Positions 25,418 through 34,827 of a DNA stretch of 64,000 bases are shown piece by piece. The notes under the pieces are model-generated. The model was given only the letters and a program-made list of their open reading frames with translations. It was not told where the DNA came from and ran no database searches. The stretch is from Mesorhizobium sp. WSM4306 (GTDB taxonomy: Bacteria; Pseudomonadota; Alphaproteobacteria; Rhizobiales; Rhizobiaceae). The stretch's first letter is position 1, and each line of letters opens with the position of its first letter. The translations under genes and the position numbers were made by a program. The stretch lies in contig NZ_VFTC01000026.1 of the NCBI RefSeq assembly GCF_007003975.1, positions 1-64,000 on the forward strand, given 5' to 3'.

Positions 25418-26143
25418 TCAGGCGAAATACTGGCCGCCATTGGCGGTGATGGTTGAGCCGGTGATGAAGCCGGCATCCTCGGAGGCGAGGAAGACGACGC
25501 AGCGCGCGATCTCTTCCGGCTCGCCGAGGCGGCCGACCGGGATCTGCGGGATGATGCGTTCGTTGAGCACCTTCTCGTCGATTGCCCTGACCATCTCGGT
25601 GGCGATGTAGCCGGGGCAGATGACATTGACGGTGATGCCCGCGCGAGCCCCTTCCTGGGCAAGCGCCTTGGAGAAGCCGATGTCGCCGGCCTTGGCGGCG
25701 GAATAGTTGACCTGGCCGGCCTGGCCCTTCTGGCCGTTGATCGAAGAGATGGTGATGACGCGGCCGAACTTGCGGTCGCGCATGCCGCCCCACAGCGGAT
25801 GCGTCATGTTGAAGACGCCGGAGAGGTTGGTGTCGATGACTTCTTTCCACTGCTCGCGCGTCAGCTTGTGGAACATGGCGTCGCGGGTGATGCCGGCATT
25901 GTTGACCAGCACCGAGACCGGGCCGAGATCGGCCTCGACCTGTTTGATCCCGACGGCGCAGGCGTCATAGTCGGCAACCGACCATTTGTAGGTCTTGATG
26001 CCGGTCTGCGCCGTGAACTTCGCCGCTGCCTCGTCATTGCCGGCATAGTTGGCGGCAACCGTATAGCCCGCATTCTTCAGGCCGATCGAAATGGCGGCGC
26101 CGATGCCGCGCGATCCACCGGTGACGAGCGCTGTTTTGGTCAT
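25418..26143 (-). CDS. phaB: Acetoacetyl-CoA reductase
   Basis: A 241-residue short-chain dehydrogenase that reduces acetoacetyl-CoA with NADPH to (R)-3-hydroxybutyryl-CoA for polyhydroxybutyrate. The nucleotide-binding motif is GGSRGIG near the N terminus, NNAG is at 81-84, and the catalytic set is Ser134, Tyr147 and Lys151 (YSAAK). RDAMFHKLTREQWKEVI and the C-terminal ITGSTITANGGQYF are PhaB-like. It follows phaA on the same strand, with 123 bases holding an inverted repeat between them. Confidence 0.96.
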   Translation of the reverse strand: MTKTALVTGGSRGIGAAISIGLKNAGYTVAANYAGNDEAAAKFTAQTGIKTYKWSVADYDACAVGIKQVEADLGPVSVLVNNAGITRDAMFHKLTREQWKEVIDTNLSGVFNMTHPLWGGMRDRKFGRVITISSINGQKGQAGQVNYSAAKAGDIGFSKALAQEGARAGITVNVICPGYIATEMVRAIDEKVLNERIIPQIPVGRLGEPEEIARCVVFLASEDAGFITGSTITANGGQYFA

Positions 26144-26168
26144 GAACTTCCTCCCTGTTGGTGGAGGA

Positions 26169-26262
26169 GCGAGTAGCGAATAGCGAGTAGCGAGCAGGGA
26201 CTAGAGATCCTGCCGCGCCAACGCCATTCTTCCCTATTCGCTACTCCCTATTCGCTACTCAC
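26169..26262. repeat. Imperfect inverted repeat between phaA and phaB
   Basis: GAGTAGCGAATAG followed by GAGTAGCGA on one side is matched by the reverse complement of CTATTCGCTACTCCCTATTC on the other (arms about 28 bases, few mismatches, about 35-base loop). It also contains direct TAGCGAGTAGCGA-type reiterations. It lies within the phaA-phaB transcript and may tune the ratio or stability of the two messages. Confidence 0.8.
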
Positions 26263-26266
26263 TTCC

Positions 26267-27451
<1,185 letters not shown>

Positions 27452-27599
27452 TTTTCTCTCCAGACTTCGAGGTGTCGTGTTCTTGGGTGTTGTTGAGGAC
27501 TTTTCTTGCCCGTTCCACACCCCAAGTCAAACCGGAAATGGGCATGCCGGCCATGCGCCGCAAGCAGGGCACGGGCAGCCGGCGCGATCGCCCGGGCTT

Positions 27600-27658
27600 T
27601 GCTGCGCAGCATATTTAGCCCGCCATGCAGCATTAAATGATGCCGCACTGCACAAAGC
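27600..27658. promoter_or_regulatory. Candidate PhaR operator between phaA and phaR
   Basis: The segment contains TGCTGCGCAGCA, ATGCAGCATT and TGCCGCACTGCAC, a cluster of TGC/GCA half-sites. PhaR proteins of other bacteria bind TGC-rich inverted sites near pha and phasin genes. The 302-base phaA-phaR interval otherwise holds no gene I can support. Confidence 0.45.
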
Positions 27659-27753
27659 GCTTGGAATTATGGAGCTTTTGCGCTTATCCTTCAAAATGGC
27701 GCAATCGTTACCGGCGGCTTACTCAGGCACGCCGGTGTCCCCGGAGGATGCTG

Positions 27754-28353
27754 ATGGCCGCGAAAGACGACCCAATCATTATCAAGAAATATGCCAATCG
27801 CCGTCTCTACAACACCGGTACCAGCACCTATGTGACGCTCGAGGATCTGGCCGAGATGGTCAAGAAGGGCGAGGAGTTCACCGTCCAGGATGCCAAGACA
27901 GGCGACGACATCACCCATCCGGTTCTGACCCAGATCATCTTCGAGCTGGAGAACAAGGATGGGCAGAACATGCTGCCGATCCCGTTCCTGCGCCAGCTGA
28001 TCGCCTTCTATGGCGACCAGATGCAGATGATCGTGCCGAGCTTCCTCGAACAGTCGATGATCGCCTTTTCCAAGGAGCAGGAGCGCTTCCGCGAACAGAT
28101 GAAGGGCGCGATCGGCAAGTCGCCGCTCGACGTGATGAAGATCGCCACGCCGATCAAGGCGCTGGAAGAGCAGACGCGGCGCAATATGGAAATGTTCCAG
28201 AACGCCATGCGACTGTTCACGCCGTTCCCAAGCGCTGCCGCGGCTGCACCCGAGCCGGCGCGCAAGGAAGCGCCGGAAAAGAGCGGCGACGACCTTCAGG
28301 AGTTGAAAGAACAGATCGCCGCCATGCAGCGCAAGCTCGACACGATGTCGTAA
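27754..28353 (+). CDS. phaR: Polyhydroxyalkanoate synthesis repressor PhaR
   Basis: A 199-residue regulator that binds PHB granules and the promoters of phasin and pha genes. The N-terminal domain, IIIKKYANRRLYNTGTSTYVTLEDLAEMVKKG, is the PHB/PHA accumulation regulator DNA-binding domain. The middle part (LPIPFLRQLIAFYGDQMQ) is the granule-associated domain, and the end is a Glu/Lys coiled coil. The ATG at 27754 sits six bases after GGAGG; an ATG at 27748 is too close to that site. It is divergent from phaA, as in other rhizobia. Confidence 0.96.
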   Translation: MAAKDDPIIIKKYANRRLYNTGTSTYVTLEDLAEMVKKGEEFTVQDAKTGDDITHPVLTQIIFELENKDGQNMLPIPFLRQLIAFYGDQMQMIVPSFLEQSMIAFSKEQERFREQMKGAIGKSPLDVMKIATPIKALEEQTRRNMEMFQNAMRLFTPFPSAAAAAPEPARKEAPEKSGDDLQELKEQIAAMQRKLDTMS

Positions 28354-28402
28354 GCGACCGCCGCATGGTCGACCGCCTCGATTGGTTGAGGCGGCCTTGC
28401 CG

Positions 28403-28864
28403 TCACGGGTCGATTTTCAGCTTCCACGGTTCCCAGATCTCGTCGGGCTGCCCATCGAGTGAGCGGTAGAAGGCCTTCGCCGGCAGATTGGATTTCAGCA
28501 CCGTCCATTTGATGGCGGACGCGCCGATGCCGATGGCGTATTGGCGAAGCTGTTCAACAAGCGCATGGCCGACCGTCATGCCGCGCGCTGCCTCGGCGAC
28601 GTAGAGTTCCTTGAGCCAGACGACCGGCTGCAGGTCGTAAGTCCAGGGGATGATGTAGTGGACGGCGATGCCGACGATGACGTCCTCTTGCTCCGCCACG
28701 AGCACGCCGAACCGGGGCGATGGCCCCAGCCCGTGTTCGACAAGGTCCGCTTCGGTGAGGCGGAACTTGTCGTCATAGCCCTCGAAGACGGCCAGCGCCC
28801 GCATAAGCGCGAGCACCGCGCCGACATCCTGCCGTCCGAACGGACGGACCATAATTGCCGCCAT
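28403..28864 (-). CDS. GNAT-family N-acetyltransferase
   Basis: A 153-residue acetyl-CoA-dependent transferase. The GNAT core shows VVWLKELYVAEAARGMTVGHALVEQL: the beta4 strand, then an acetyl-CoA loop in which the usual GxGxG is changed to GMTVGH. LKSNLPAKAFYRSLD is the last core helix. It resembles diamine or polyamine acetyltransferases, but the substrate is unknown. Two starts are possible (28864 or 28852); the first is used. It is convergent with phaR. Confidence 0.85.
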   Translation of the reverse strand: MAAIMVRPFGRQDVGAVLALMRALAVFEGYDDKFRLTEADLVEHGLGPSPRFGVLVAEQEDVIVGIAVHYIIPWTYDLQPVVWLKELYVAEAARGMTVGHALVEQLRQYAIGIGASAIKWTVLKSNLPAKAFYRSLDGQPDEIWEPWKLKIDP

Positions 28865-28941
28865 CTGCCTGCTTTCGCTTGTCTGCAAGGTCGACCATAT
28901 AGCGAACACGCTCCCGCGCCAGCCTAGTGCTGAACCAAGGC

Positions 28942-29361
28942 TCATGCGTGCAAGACGCCGGGCTCCTTGCCGGAAGTGAAGGGGAGTTCCTCGTCCTGCC
29001 AGCCGGTAATGCCGCCGATCATGACCTTCACGGGACGACCGAGGCCGGCCAGCTTGTACGCCGCCCGATCCGCGCCATTGCAATGCGGTCCCGCGCAATA
29101 GACGACGAACAGCGTCTCTCCCGGCCACTTTGCCATCCGTTCGGCCGATATTTCGCGATGCGGCAGATGCAGCGCGCCCGGCACATGGCGGCGTTCATAG
29201 GCTTCCGGCGAACCGACCACATGCAAAAGGACAAAATCCTGATCGCCGCTGCGCAGCGCCGCGGCGACGTCGGAACAGTCGGTCTCGACGGAAAGCCGGC
29301 GCAGGAAATGGTCGCGGGCGATTTCCGGCGATGCCGCCGGAATGTCTGTCACGTAGCTCAT
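28942..29361 (-). CDS. Rhodanese-like sulfurtransferase
   Basis: A 139-residue single rhodanese domain. DFVLLHVVGSPEAYERRHVPGALHLPHREI is the usual CH2A-type helix, and the active-site loop is CAGPHCNGADRAA, with the catalytic Cys in VVYCAG, though the loop has an extra Cys (CxxxxC) instead of the tight CRxGxR form. It may move sulfane sulfur or detoxify. It is divergent from an FtrA-like regulator; their starts are 88 bases apart, so they likely share control. Confidence 0.88.
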   Translation of the reverse strand: MSYVTDIPAASPEIARDHFLRRLSVETDCSDVAAALRSGDQDFVLLHVVGSPEAYERRHVPGALHLPHREISAERMAKWPGETLFVVYCAGPHCNGADRAAYKLAGLGRPVKVMIGGITGWQDEELPFTSGKEPGVLHA

Positions 29362-29449
29362 CGATGACCTCCATTGCTGATGCGACGGAGAGATAAAGCA
29401 CCAGGACGAGCGATTGCGGCTGGCAGCTTTGCCATATATCGTCAAGATC

Positions 29450-30442
29450 ATGCCAAATGTGCCTTCCGCCAATCCGCGCCCTGCCAACCCTCTCGTCGTT
29501 GCCGTTGCCTATGACGGACTTTGCACGTTCGAGTTTGGCGTGGCGGTCGAAGTCTTCGCCTTGCCCAGGCCGGAAATGGGCAAGGACTGGTACCGCTTTG
29601 CCGTTGCCGGGATCGACGCCGGCGAAATGCGCGCGCTGGGCGGCGTGCGCATCGTTGCCGATGGCGGGGTCGATCTGATCCGCCAGGCCGGCACGGTGAT
29701 CGTGCCTGGATGGCGCGGATCGGAGGCGCCGGTGCCGCCGGGGCTGATCGAGGCGCTTCAAAAGGCACACGAGCGCGGCGCACGAATTCTTTCGATCTGT
29801 TCGGGCGTGTTCGTGCTTGCCGCCGCAGGCCTGCTAGCAGGCAAACGGGCGACGACGCATTGGCGCTATAGCGAGAAGCTGACGGAGCTGTACCCTGATA
29901 TCACCGTGGTTCCTGACGTCTTGTACATCGATGAGGGAAACGTCCTGACATCGGCCGGGAGTGCCGCGGGCATCGATCTTTGCCTGCATCTGGTGCGGCG
30001 CGACTTCGGTACCAAAGCGGCAAACATGGTCGCGCGTCGTCTGGTGGTGCCGCCGCACCGCGACGGCGGTCAGGCGCAATATGTCGAGAGTTCCGTTCCC
30101 GAGCCGCATGAGCGCAGCCGGCTCGGGCCTTTGATCGACAGAATGCGCGCGGATATTTCGGCCGACTATCCCGTCGCCCTCCTGGCCGAACTAGCCGGGA
30201 TGAGCGAGCGGACATTTCTGCGCCGGTTCGCGGCCGCAACCGGGGTCACACCCGCGCGCTGGCTGCTGTCGGAACGGCTTTCGCGGGCGCGCACGCTGCT
30301 GGAAGACACCGCCATGCCGATCGAGCGGATTGCCGAGACCGCCGGGTTCGGCGCGGCAGGCACGTTGCGGCATCATTTTCGTCAGCAGTTCGCCACGACG
30401 CCCGTCGCCTACCGTGCGCGGTTTGGGGCGAAGTCAGCCTGA
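29450..30442 (+). CDS. ftrA: GlxA/FtrA-type AraC-family transcriptional regulator
   Basis: A 330-residue regulator in two parts. Residues about 10-190 form a DJ-1/PfpI-like domain, with the nucleophile-elbow motif ARILSICSGVFVLAAAG, an intact Cys. Residues about 215-325 are an AraC helix-turn-helix pair (LAELAGMSERTFLRRFAAATG and IERIAETAGFGAAGTLRHHFRQQF). Such proteins sense small ligands through the first domain. The ATG at 29450 is used; a more upstream Met overlaps the promoter zone of the divergent rhodanese gene, its most likely target. The symbol is by similarity. Confidence 0.88.
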   Translation: MPNVPSANPRPANPLVVAVAYDGLCTFEFGVAVEVFALPRPEMGKDWYRFAVAGIDAGEMRALGGVRIVADGGVDLIRQAGTVIVPGWRGSEAPVPPGLIEALQKAHERGARILSICSGVFVLAAAGLLAGKRATTHWRYSEKLTELYPDITVVPDVLYIDEGNVLTSAGSAAGIDLCLHLVRRDFGTKAANMVARRLVVPPHRDGGQAQYVESSVPEPHERSRLGPLIDRMRADISADYPVALLAELAGMSERTFLRRFAAATGVTPARWLLSERLSRARTLLEDTAMPIERIAETAGFGAAGTLRHHFRQQFATTPVAYRARFGAKSA

Positions 30443-30454
30443 GAGTTGGAACGA

Positions 30455-31594
30455 TCAGGTCAACGCTCCCTCATAGCGGCCGCGCGGCCTGATGATGCTG
30501 CCGCTCAAGATCTGCTCGACCATATGCGAGGCCCAGCCGACGCTGCGCCCAAGCGCAAACAAATGAAATGGCGCATCGCGCGGCAAGCCAAAACTACGTG
30601 TCAGTGCAGCCAGGGCAAAGTCGATGTTCGGTTGCGTGCCGGTCGCAGCGATGGCAGCTTTTTGCAACTGTTGCAGCGTCTCGTCGACGGGAATAACTGC
30701 AAGAAGTGCGGTGGCACGGGGGTCGCCATCGGGATAGAGCGGATGGCCGAATGCCGGCAAGGGCCGGTCATGGCCAAGCCAGCGCCGGATCGCCGCCTCG
30801 GCGCCGTGCCGAGCCGCATCCTCCGCCAGCTGCATCACCGCTTCGCCGGCGCCGCCATGGCGCGGGCCGGTTAGCGTCGCCAGGCCCGCCAGCAGGCATG
30901 CGGCGGGCGAGGCTCCGGTCGAGGCGGCGACGCGGGCGGTGAAGGTCGATGCGTTGAGTTCATGATCGGCAAGCAGGACAAGGGCGCAGCGGATCGCCTC
31001 CGCGCCGGTATCCTCCGCCGACCAGCCCCGCGCCAGACGCCGATGCATAGGCGCCGTGCCGCCCGCGGCGCCCAGCGATTGCGCCAGCGCCCCTATTGTG
31101 TGCGCAGCCTCGGTGCACAGCGAGGCGGCGCTGCGTCCAAGCGAAGGCCGCCCCTGGCTGGCAAGCATGGCAAGCTGTGCAAAAGCCGAAGCGCGACCGG
31201 CTGCATGAGGCGCCTCAGACGACGGTGCCTTGAAAGCCACCGGTTCGGCCGAAGCCCAAAGCACGGCGGCGGTTTCCTCCAGCGTGGCGGATTTGGACAG
31301 CGCGACGGCATCCTGCCCCCGGTAGATGAGGCGACCGTGCACAACGGTAGAAATTGCGGTCACTATCGAAGGCTCGCCCCAGGCGATCGCGCTCTCGGCG
31401 ATGGCCGAGGGACTGCGGCCGCGCGCCCGGCGGGTGGCAAGTGCGGCGATGTCGTCAAGGCGATACTGGCTGCGGCGCGGGTCGGTCTCATCGGGCCGCA
31501 TGCCGATGCGGCCACGGCTGACATAGGCGTAGAGCGTCTGCGGCCGGACCTTGAGCCTTTCCAGCGCCTCTTCTCGCGACAGCCATTCGGACAT
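30455..31594 (-). CDS. Citrate-synthase-family protein with N-terminal MerR-like DNA-binding head
   Basis: A 379-residue protein fused from two parts. Residues about 3-55 (WLSREEALERLKVRPQTLYA, VSRGRI, RRSQYRLDDI) form a MerR-type winged helix. The rest is citrate-synthase fold: DHELNASTFTARV, GPRHGGAGEAV and AFGHPLYPDGDPRA hold three conserved His, and NIDFALAAL keeps the catalytic Asp. The head suggests DNA binding, perhaps at the iterons in its own promoter. It may be an enzyme, a regulator or both. It pairs divergently with another synthase gene; rhizobia carry such pairs but I know of no functional study. Confidence 0.85.
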   Translation of the reverse strand: MSEWLSREEALERLKVRPQTLYAYVSRGRIGMRPDETDPRRSQYRLDDIAALATRRARGRSPSAIAESAIAWGEPSIVTAISTVVHGRLIYRGQDAVALSKSATLEETAAVLWASAEPVAFKAPSSEAPHAAGRASAFAQLAMLASQGRPSLGRSAASLCTEAAHTIGALAQSLGAAGGTAPMHRRLARGWSAEDTGAEAIRCALVLLADHELNASTFTARVAASTGASPAACLLAGLATLTGPRHGGAGEAVMQLAEDAARHGAEAAIRRWLGHDRPLPAFGHPLYPDGDPRATALLAVIPVDETLQQLQKAAIAATGTQPNIDFALAALTRSFGLPRDAPFHLFALGRSVGWASHMVEQILSGSIIRPRGRYEGALT

Positions 31595-31606
31595 TTTGAC
31601 CCTGAT

Positions 31607-31631
31607 ATTGATTATATTGATCAAGATTGAT
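31607..31631. promoter_or_regulatory. ATTGAT iteron operator between the citrate synthase genes
   Basis: ATTGAT occurs three times, starting at 31607, 31616 and 31626, spaced 9 and 10 bases, about one helical turn each. The middle copy is part of the palindrome TTGATCAA (31617-31624). It lies 13 bases outside the start of the DNA-binding synthase and 55 bases before the other synthase. It is the best candidate for binding by the MerR-like head. Confidence 0.65.
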
Positions 31632-31685
31632 GAATGTGTGGTCAACCCTTATCTTCTGCGGAGAAGAGCTGCAAGGAGATGAGAC

Positions 31686-32774
31686 ATGGCAAACGGGCTC
31701 GATGATGTGGTGGCGGCGGAGACGGTGCTCTCCGATGTCGATGGTCTCGGCGGCCATCTGACGATCCGAGGTTATGCCTTGCCGAAGCTGGCCGGCCGCT
31801 GGCGCTACGCGCAGGTGGTTCGCCTGCTGCTGGACGGTTTCTTCGACGATCTGCCCAGCGATGCGGAACTGGCGGCAAGACTGGGCGACGCTCGCGTCGA
31901 GGTGTTCGAGCGGCTCAAGCCTTCGCTGCCGCTTCTGGCGCCGCTTGACGTCTACAGCGCCATGCGCGCCGGCATGGCGCAACTGCCGGACGGCGAGACG
32001 CTGGCGGACGCGTTGCGGCTGATCGCAGCGCCGGCGGTGCTGACGCCAGCCCTGCTGCGCTTCAAGCGCGGCGAGCAGCCGATCGCACCGGACGCCAAGG
32101 TCGATCATGCTGCCGACATATTGCGAATGCTCAAGGGGGCGGTCCCGTCGCCGGCTTTGGCAAAAGCGCTCGACACTTATCTGGTGACCGTCTGCGACCA
32201 CGGCCTCAATGCCTCGACTTTTGCTACCCGCGTCGTCGCTTCGACGCAGGCCGGGCTGACATCTTCTGTTTTGGCCGGGCTAGGCGCGCTCAAAGGGCCG
32301 CTGCATGGCGGCGCGCCCGGCCCGGTGATCGAGATGCTCGACGAGATCCAGGCGCATGGCGATGCCGCCGCCTGGCTGCGCGACGAAGTCCAGCATGGCG
32401 AGCGCATTATGGGCTTCGGCCATCGCATCTACCGCGTGCGCGATCCGCGCGCCGATGTGCTGAAAGCGGTGGTGCGGCAACTCGGCGGTGAAGGCGATAC
32501 CGGTCGCCGGCTGGCCTTTGCCGAAAAGGTCGAGCAGACCGCGCTCGAGGTGCTTCGCATCGCCAAGCCGCAGCGCTCGCTGCAGACCAATGTCGAGTTC
32601 TACACCGCGCTGGTGCTGGAGGCGGCGGGCTTTCCGCCAGCGGCGTTCAGCAATGTCTTTGCCGCCGGGCGCGTCGCCGGCTGGATCGCGCATGCGCGCG
32701 AACAGCAGACCACGGGCCGGCTGATCCGGCCGCAATCGCGCTATGTCGGGCCAGTGCCGAAGCTTGTGGCCTGA
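31686..32774 (+). CDS. Citrate/2-methylcitrate synthase-like protein
   Basis: A 362-residue citrate synthase-fold enzyme. Expected catalytic His lie in DHGLNASTFATRV (His172), GPLHGGAPG (His207) and GFGHRIYRVRDPRA (His246). The catalytic Asp of canonical NVDFYSG is here Glu304, in TNVEFYTALV. That change may alter activity or mark a distinct subfamily. An AAGGAG ribosome site precedes the ATG. The partner gene across the operator keeps the Asp, so the two proteins may work as a hetero-oligomer. Substrate (oxaloacetate plus acetyl- or propionyl-CoA) is inferred from the fold only. A terminator follows. Confidence 0.88.
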   Translation: MANGLDDVVAAETVLSDVDGLGGHLTIRGYALPKLAGRWRYAQVVRLLLDGFFDDLPSDAELAARLGDARVEVFERLKPSLPLLAPLDVYSAMRAGMAQLPDGETLADALRLIAAPAVLTPALLRFKRGEQPIAPDAKVDHAADILRMLKGAVPSPALAKALDTYLVTVCDHGLNASTFATRVVASTQAGLTSSVLAGLGALKGPLHGGAPGPVIEMLDEIQAHGDAAAWLRDEVQHGERIMGFGHRIYRVRDPRADVLKAVVRQLGGEGDTGRRLAFAEKVEQTALEVLRIAKPQRSLQTNVEFYTALVLEAAGFPPAAFSNVFAAGRVAGWIAHAREQQTTGRLIRPQSRYVGPVPKLVA

Positions 32775-32802
32775 GGCTCCAGGTCTATTTCGGAAGAACA
32801 TG

Positions 32803-32833
32803 GCCTCTCCGCCTCACGGCGGAGAGGCTTTTT
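32803..32833 (+). terminator. Intrinsic terminator after the citrate synthase gene
   Basis: GCCTCTCCGCC, a TCAC loop and GGCGGAGAGGC pair perfectly over 11 bases, then TTTTTC. Strong rho-independent terminator. Confidence 0.93.
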
Positions 32834-32991
32834 CTTTATGACCAAAATTTCATGTGATCACGCGACCGTGTTCGTGTTCTTGCCTCGGTCATCCCTTATA
32901 TGCTGCACTGCAACATAAGTCCGCTGCAGTCGAACCCGCCCGATTCCCGGGCGGGATAAGGCAGCAGCGACCAAACCGATACAGGAACGCC

Positions 32992-34122
32992 ATGACGAAG
33001 AACGGCAAGGCGGAGGAAACCAAGAAGATCAACATCGCGCTGCAGGGCGGCGGCTCGCATGGGGCTTTCTCCTGGGGCGTGCTCGACCGGCTGCTGGAGG
33101 ATGGCAGGCTCGACATTGCAGCGGTGTCCGGCACCAGCGCCGGCGCCATGAACGCGGTCGCGCTGGCCGACGGCTTCGTGCGCGGCGGCGTCGATGGTGC
33201 GCGGCAGAAGCTCGACGATTTCTGGCGTGCGGTGGCGGCGAAGGGCCGCTTCAGCCCGGTGCAGCGCATGCCGTGGGACGTCGCCTGGGGCAACTGGTCA
33301 ATCGAAAACACGCCCGGCTATTTCTTCTTCGACACCATGTCGCGGGTGTTTTCGCCCTATGTCGCCAATCCGCTTGGGCTGAACCCGCTGCGCGACGTGG
33401 TCGAACAGGAGATCGATTTCGCCAATGTCCACGCCTGCAAGTCGATGGAACTGTTCATCTCGGCGACCAATGTCGAGACCGGACAGTTGCGGGTCTTTTC
33501 CGACGGTGAGATCGATCTCGACACGGTGATGGCCTCGGCCTGCCTGCCGCAATTGTTCCGCGCTGTCGAGATCAAGGGTGTGCCCTATTGGGATGGCGGT
33601 TATGGCGGCAATCCGGCGCTGTACCCGTTCTTCAAGACGGCGGCGACCGAGGACGTGCTGCTGGTACAGATCAATCCGGTGGTGCGTGAGGGCACGCCGA
33701 GAAGCGCCAACGAGATCCAGAACCGCATCGACGAGATCACCTTCAATGCCGGGCTTTTGCGTGAATTCCGTTCGATCGCCTTCGTCAAGGAACTGATCGC
33801 CGCCGGCCGTCTGCCGCGCGGCGAATACCGTGACATCCGCATGCATCGCATCGATGCCGACGAGGCGTTCAAGGATCTGTCGGCGTCGTCGAAGGTCAAT
33901 GCCGAATGGGCCTTCCTGACCTATCTGCGCGATCTCGGCCGCATAGCGGCCAGCGACTGGCTGGAAGAGAACTACGACGCTGTCGGCAAGCGCCCGACGC
34001 TCGATCTCTCCGGCGAGTTGGACGACGGCTTCAAGCCGGTGCGCGGGCCGTCGCCGGGACGGCGGGTCAAGGAATTCCTCGCGGCGCGCAAGAAGCCTGA
34101 GGCAGAGCGCCGTCAGGCCTGA
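32992..34122 (+). CDS. Patatin-like phospholipase
   Basis: A 376-residue serine hydrolase with the Ser-Asp dyad of patatins. The oxyanion loop GGGSHGAFSWGVLDRL is at 19-34, the nucleophile Ser49 lies in GTSAG, and the Asp201 lies in DGGYGG. No signal peptide is seen, so it may act on inner-leaflet lipids or stored polymers. Related patatin-like enzymes include PHB depolymerases, and the pha genes lie 5 kb away, but a link is speculative. Its 3' end overlaps the convergent TetR gene by 10 bases. Confidence 0.9.
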   Translation: MTKNGKAEETKKINIALQGGGSHGAFSWGVLDRLLEDGRLDIAAVSGTSAGAMNAVALADGFVRGGVDGARQKLDDFWRAVAAKGRFSPVQRMPWDVAWGNWSIENTPGYFFFDTMSRVFSPYVANPLGLNPLRDVVEQEIDFANVHACKSMELFISATNVETGQLRVFSDGEIDLDTVMASACLPQLFRAVEIKGVPYWDGGYGGNPALYPFFKTAATEDVLLVQINPVVREGTPRSANEIQNRIDEITFNAGLLREFRSIAFVKELIAAGRLPRGEYRDIRMHRIDADEAFKDLSASSKVNAEWAFLTYLRDLGRIAASDWLEENYDAVGKRPTLDLSGELDDGFKPVRGPSPGRRVKEFLAARKKPEAERRQA

Positions 34123-34709
34123 AGTGCGAGGTCGATCACCTTGACCAGCGCGGCCACGGCCGTGCGCTGTTCGTCCGGGTCGCTGATGCGCGCCTTCATG
34201 CCTTCCAGCCCGTCAAGCAGCATGTCGGCGAGCAGCCGCGCCGACAGGCCCTTGGCCGCCAGGTCGACACCGTTGCGCCTGGCTTCGCTCTCGATCGCTG
34301 TGGCGATATGGGCGCCGAGGCCATCGCGCCAGCAGCCGACTAGGTCGGCAAGGCTCGACTTCATGTCGAGCAGCTCGGCGCCGTGCGGTGAGGCAATGAC
34401 GGTGCGCATCATCGAGATCAGCGCTTCGTCGATGGCTTGCGTCATCCGCTCGGCGAAGGCGCGATCGCCGGCCAGCGCCACTTTTGCCGCCTCGACCGAG
34501 CGCGACAAAATCATCATCGCTATGGCGCGAAAAATGTCGGTCTTGTTCTTGAACAGCAGATAGAGCGCCGGCCGCGACATGTCGGCGGCACGCGCAATGT
34601 CGTCCATGGTGGTGCGCGAAAAACCATAGGCCAGGAACACCTTCAAGGCGCCGTCCAGAATGCGGGTGCGCCTGGGGTCTGTGGTGGTGATGTCTTCGAT
34701 CTGATTCAC
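34113..34709 (-). CDS. TetR-family transcriptional regulator
   Basis: A 198-residue repressor. The N-terminal helix-turn-helix reads ILDGALKVFLAYGFSRTTMDDIARAADMSRPALYLLFKNK, a standard TetR domain. The C-terminal ligand domain is less conserved (CWRDGLGAHIATAIESEA). I take a GTG start (at VNQIEDITTTDPRR), since the first in-frame ATG lies far upstream inside the promoter region. A palindrome lies 29 bases outside this start, before the iorAB operon, so the gene probably represses itself and that operon. Confidence 0.88.
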   Translation of the reverse strand: MNQIEDITTTDPRRTRILDGALKVFLAYGFSRTTMDDIARAADMSRPALYLLFKNKTDIFRAIAMMILSRSVEAAKVALAGDRAFAERMTQAIDEALISMMRTVIASPHGAELLDMKSSLADLVGCWRDGLGAHIATAIESEARRNGVDLAAKGLSARLLADMLLDGLEGMKARISDPDEQRTAVAALVKVIDLALQA

Positions 34710-34737
34710 GGCTGCGACACTATCTGCGGAACCTCTA

Positions 34738-34762
34738 TTGACAAAATTACGAAATTTGTCAA
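34738..34762. promoter_or_regulatory. Probable TetR operator
   Basis: TTGACAAA and TTTGTCAA are perfect inverted arms around a 9-base AT-rich spacer. The site lies between the divergent tetR and iorA-like genes. The left TTGACA is also a good -35 hexamer, so binding would block transcription. Confidence 0.7.
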
Positions 34763-34827
34763 CTTGTAAGAGCGAGATGGCAGTCGACCATTTCGCCCGG
34801 GCTATGACGACAACGAAGGGTATCCCC

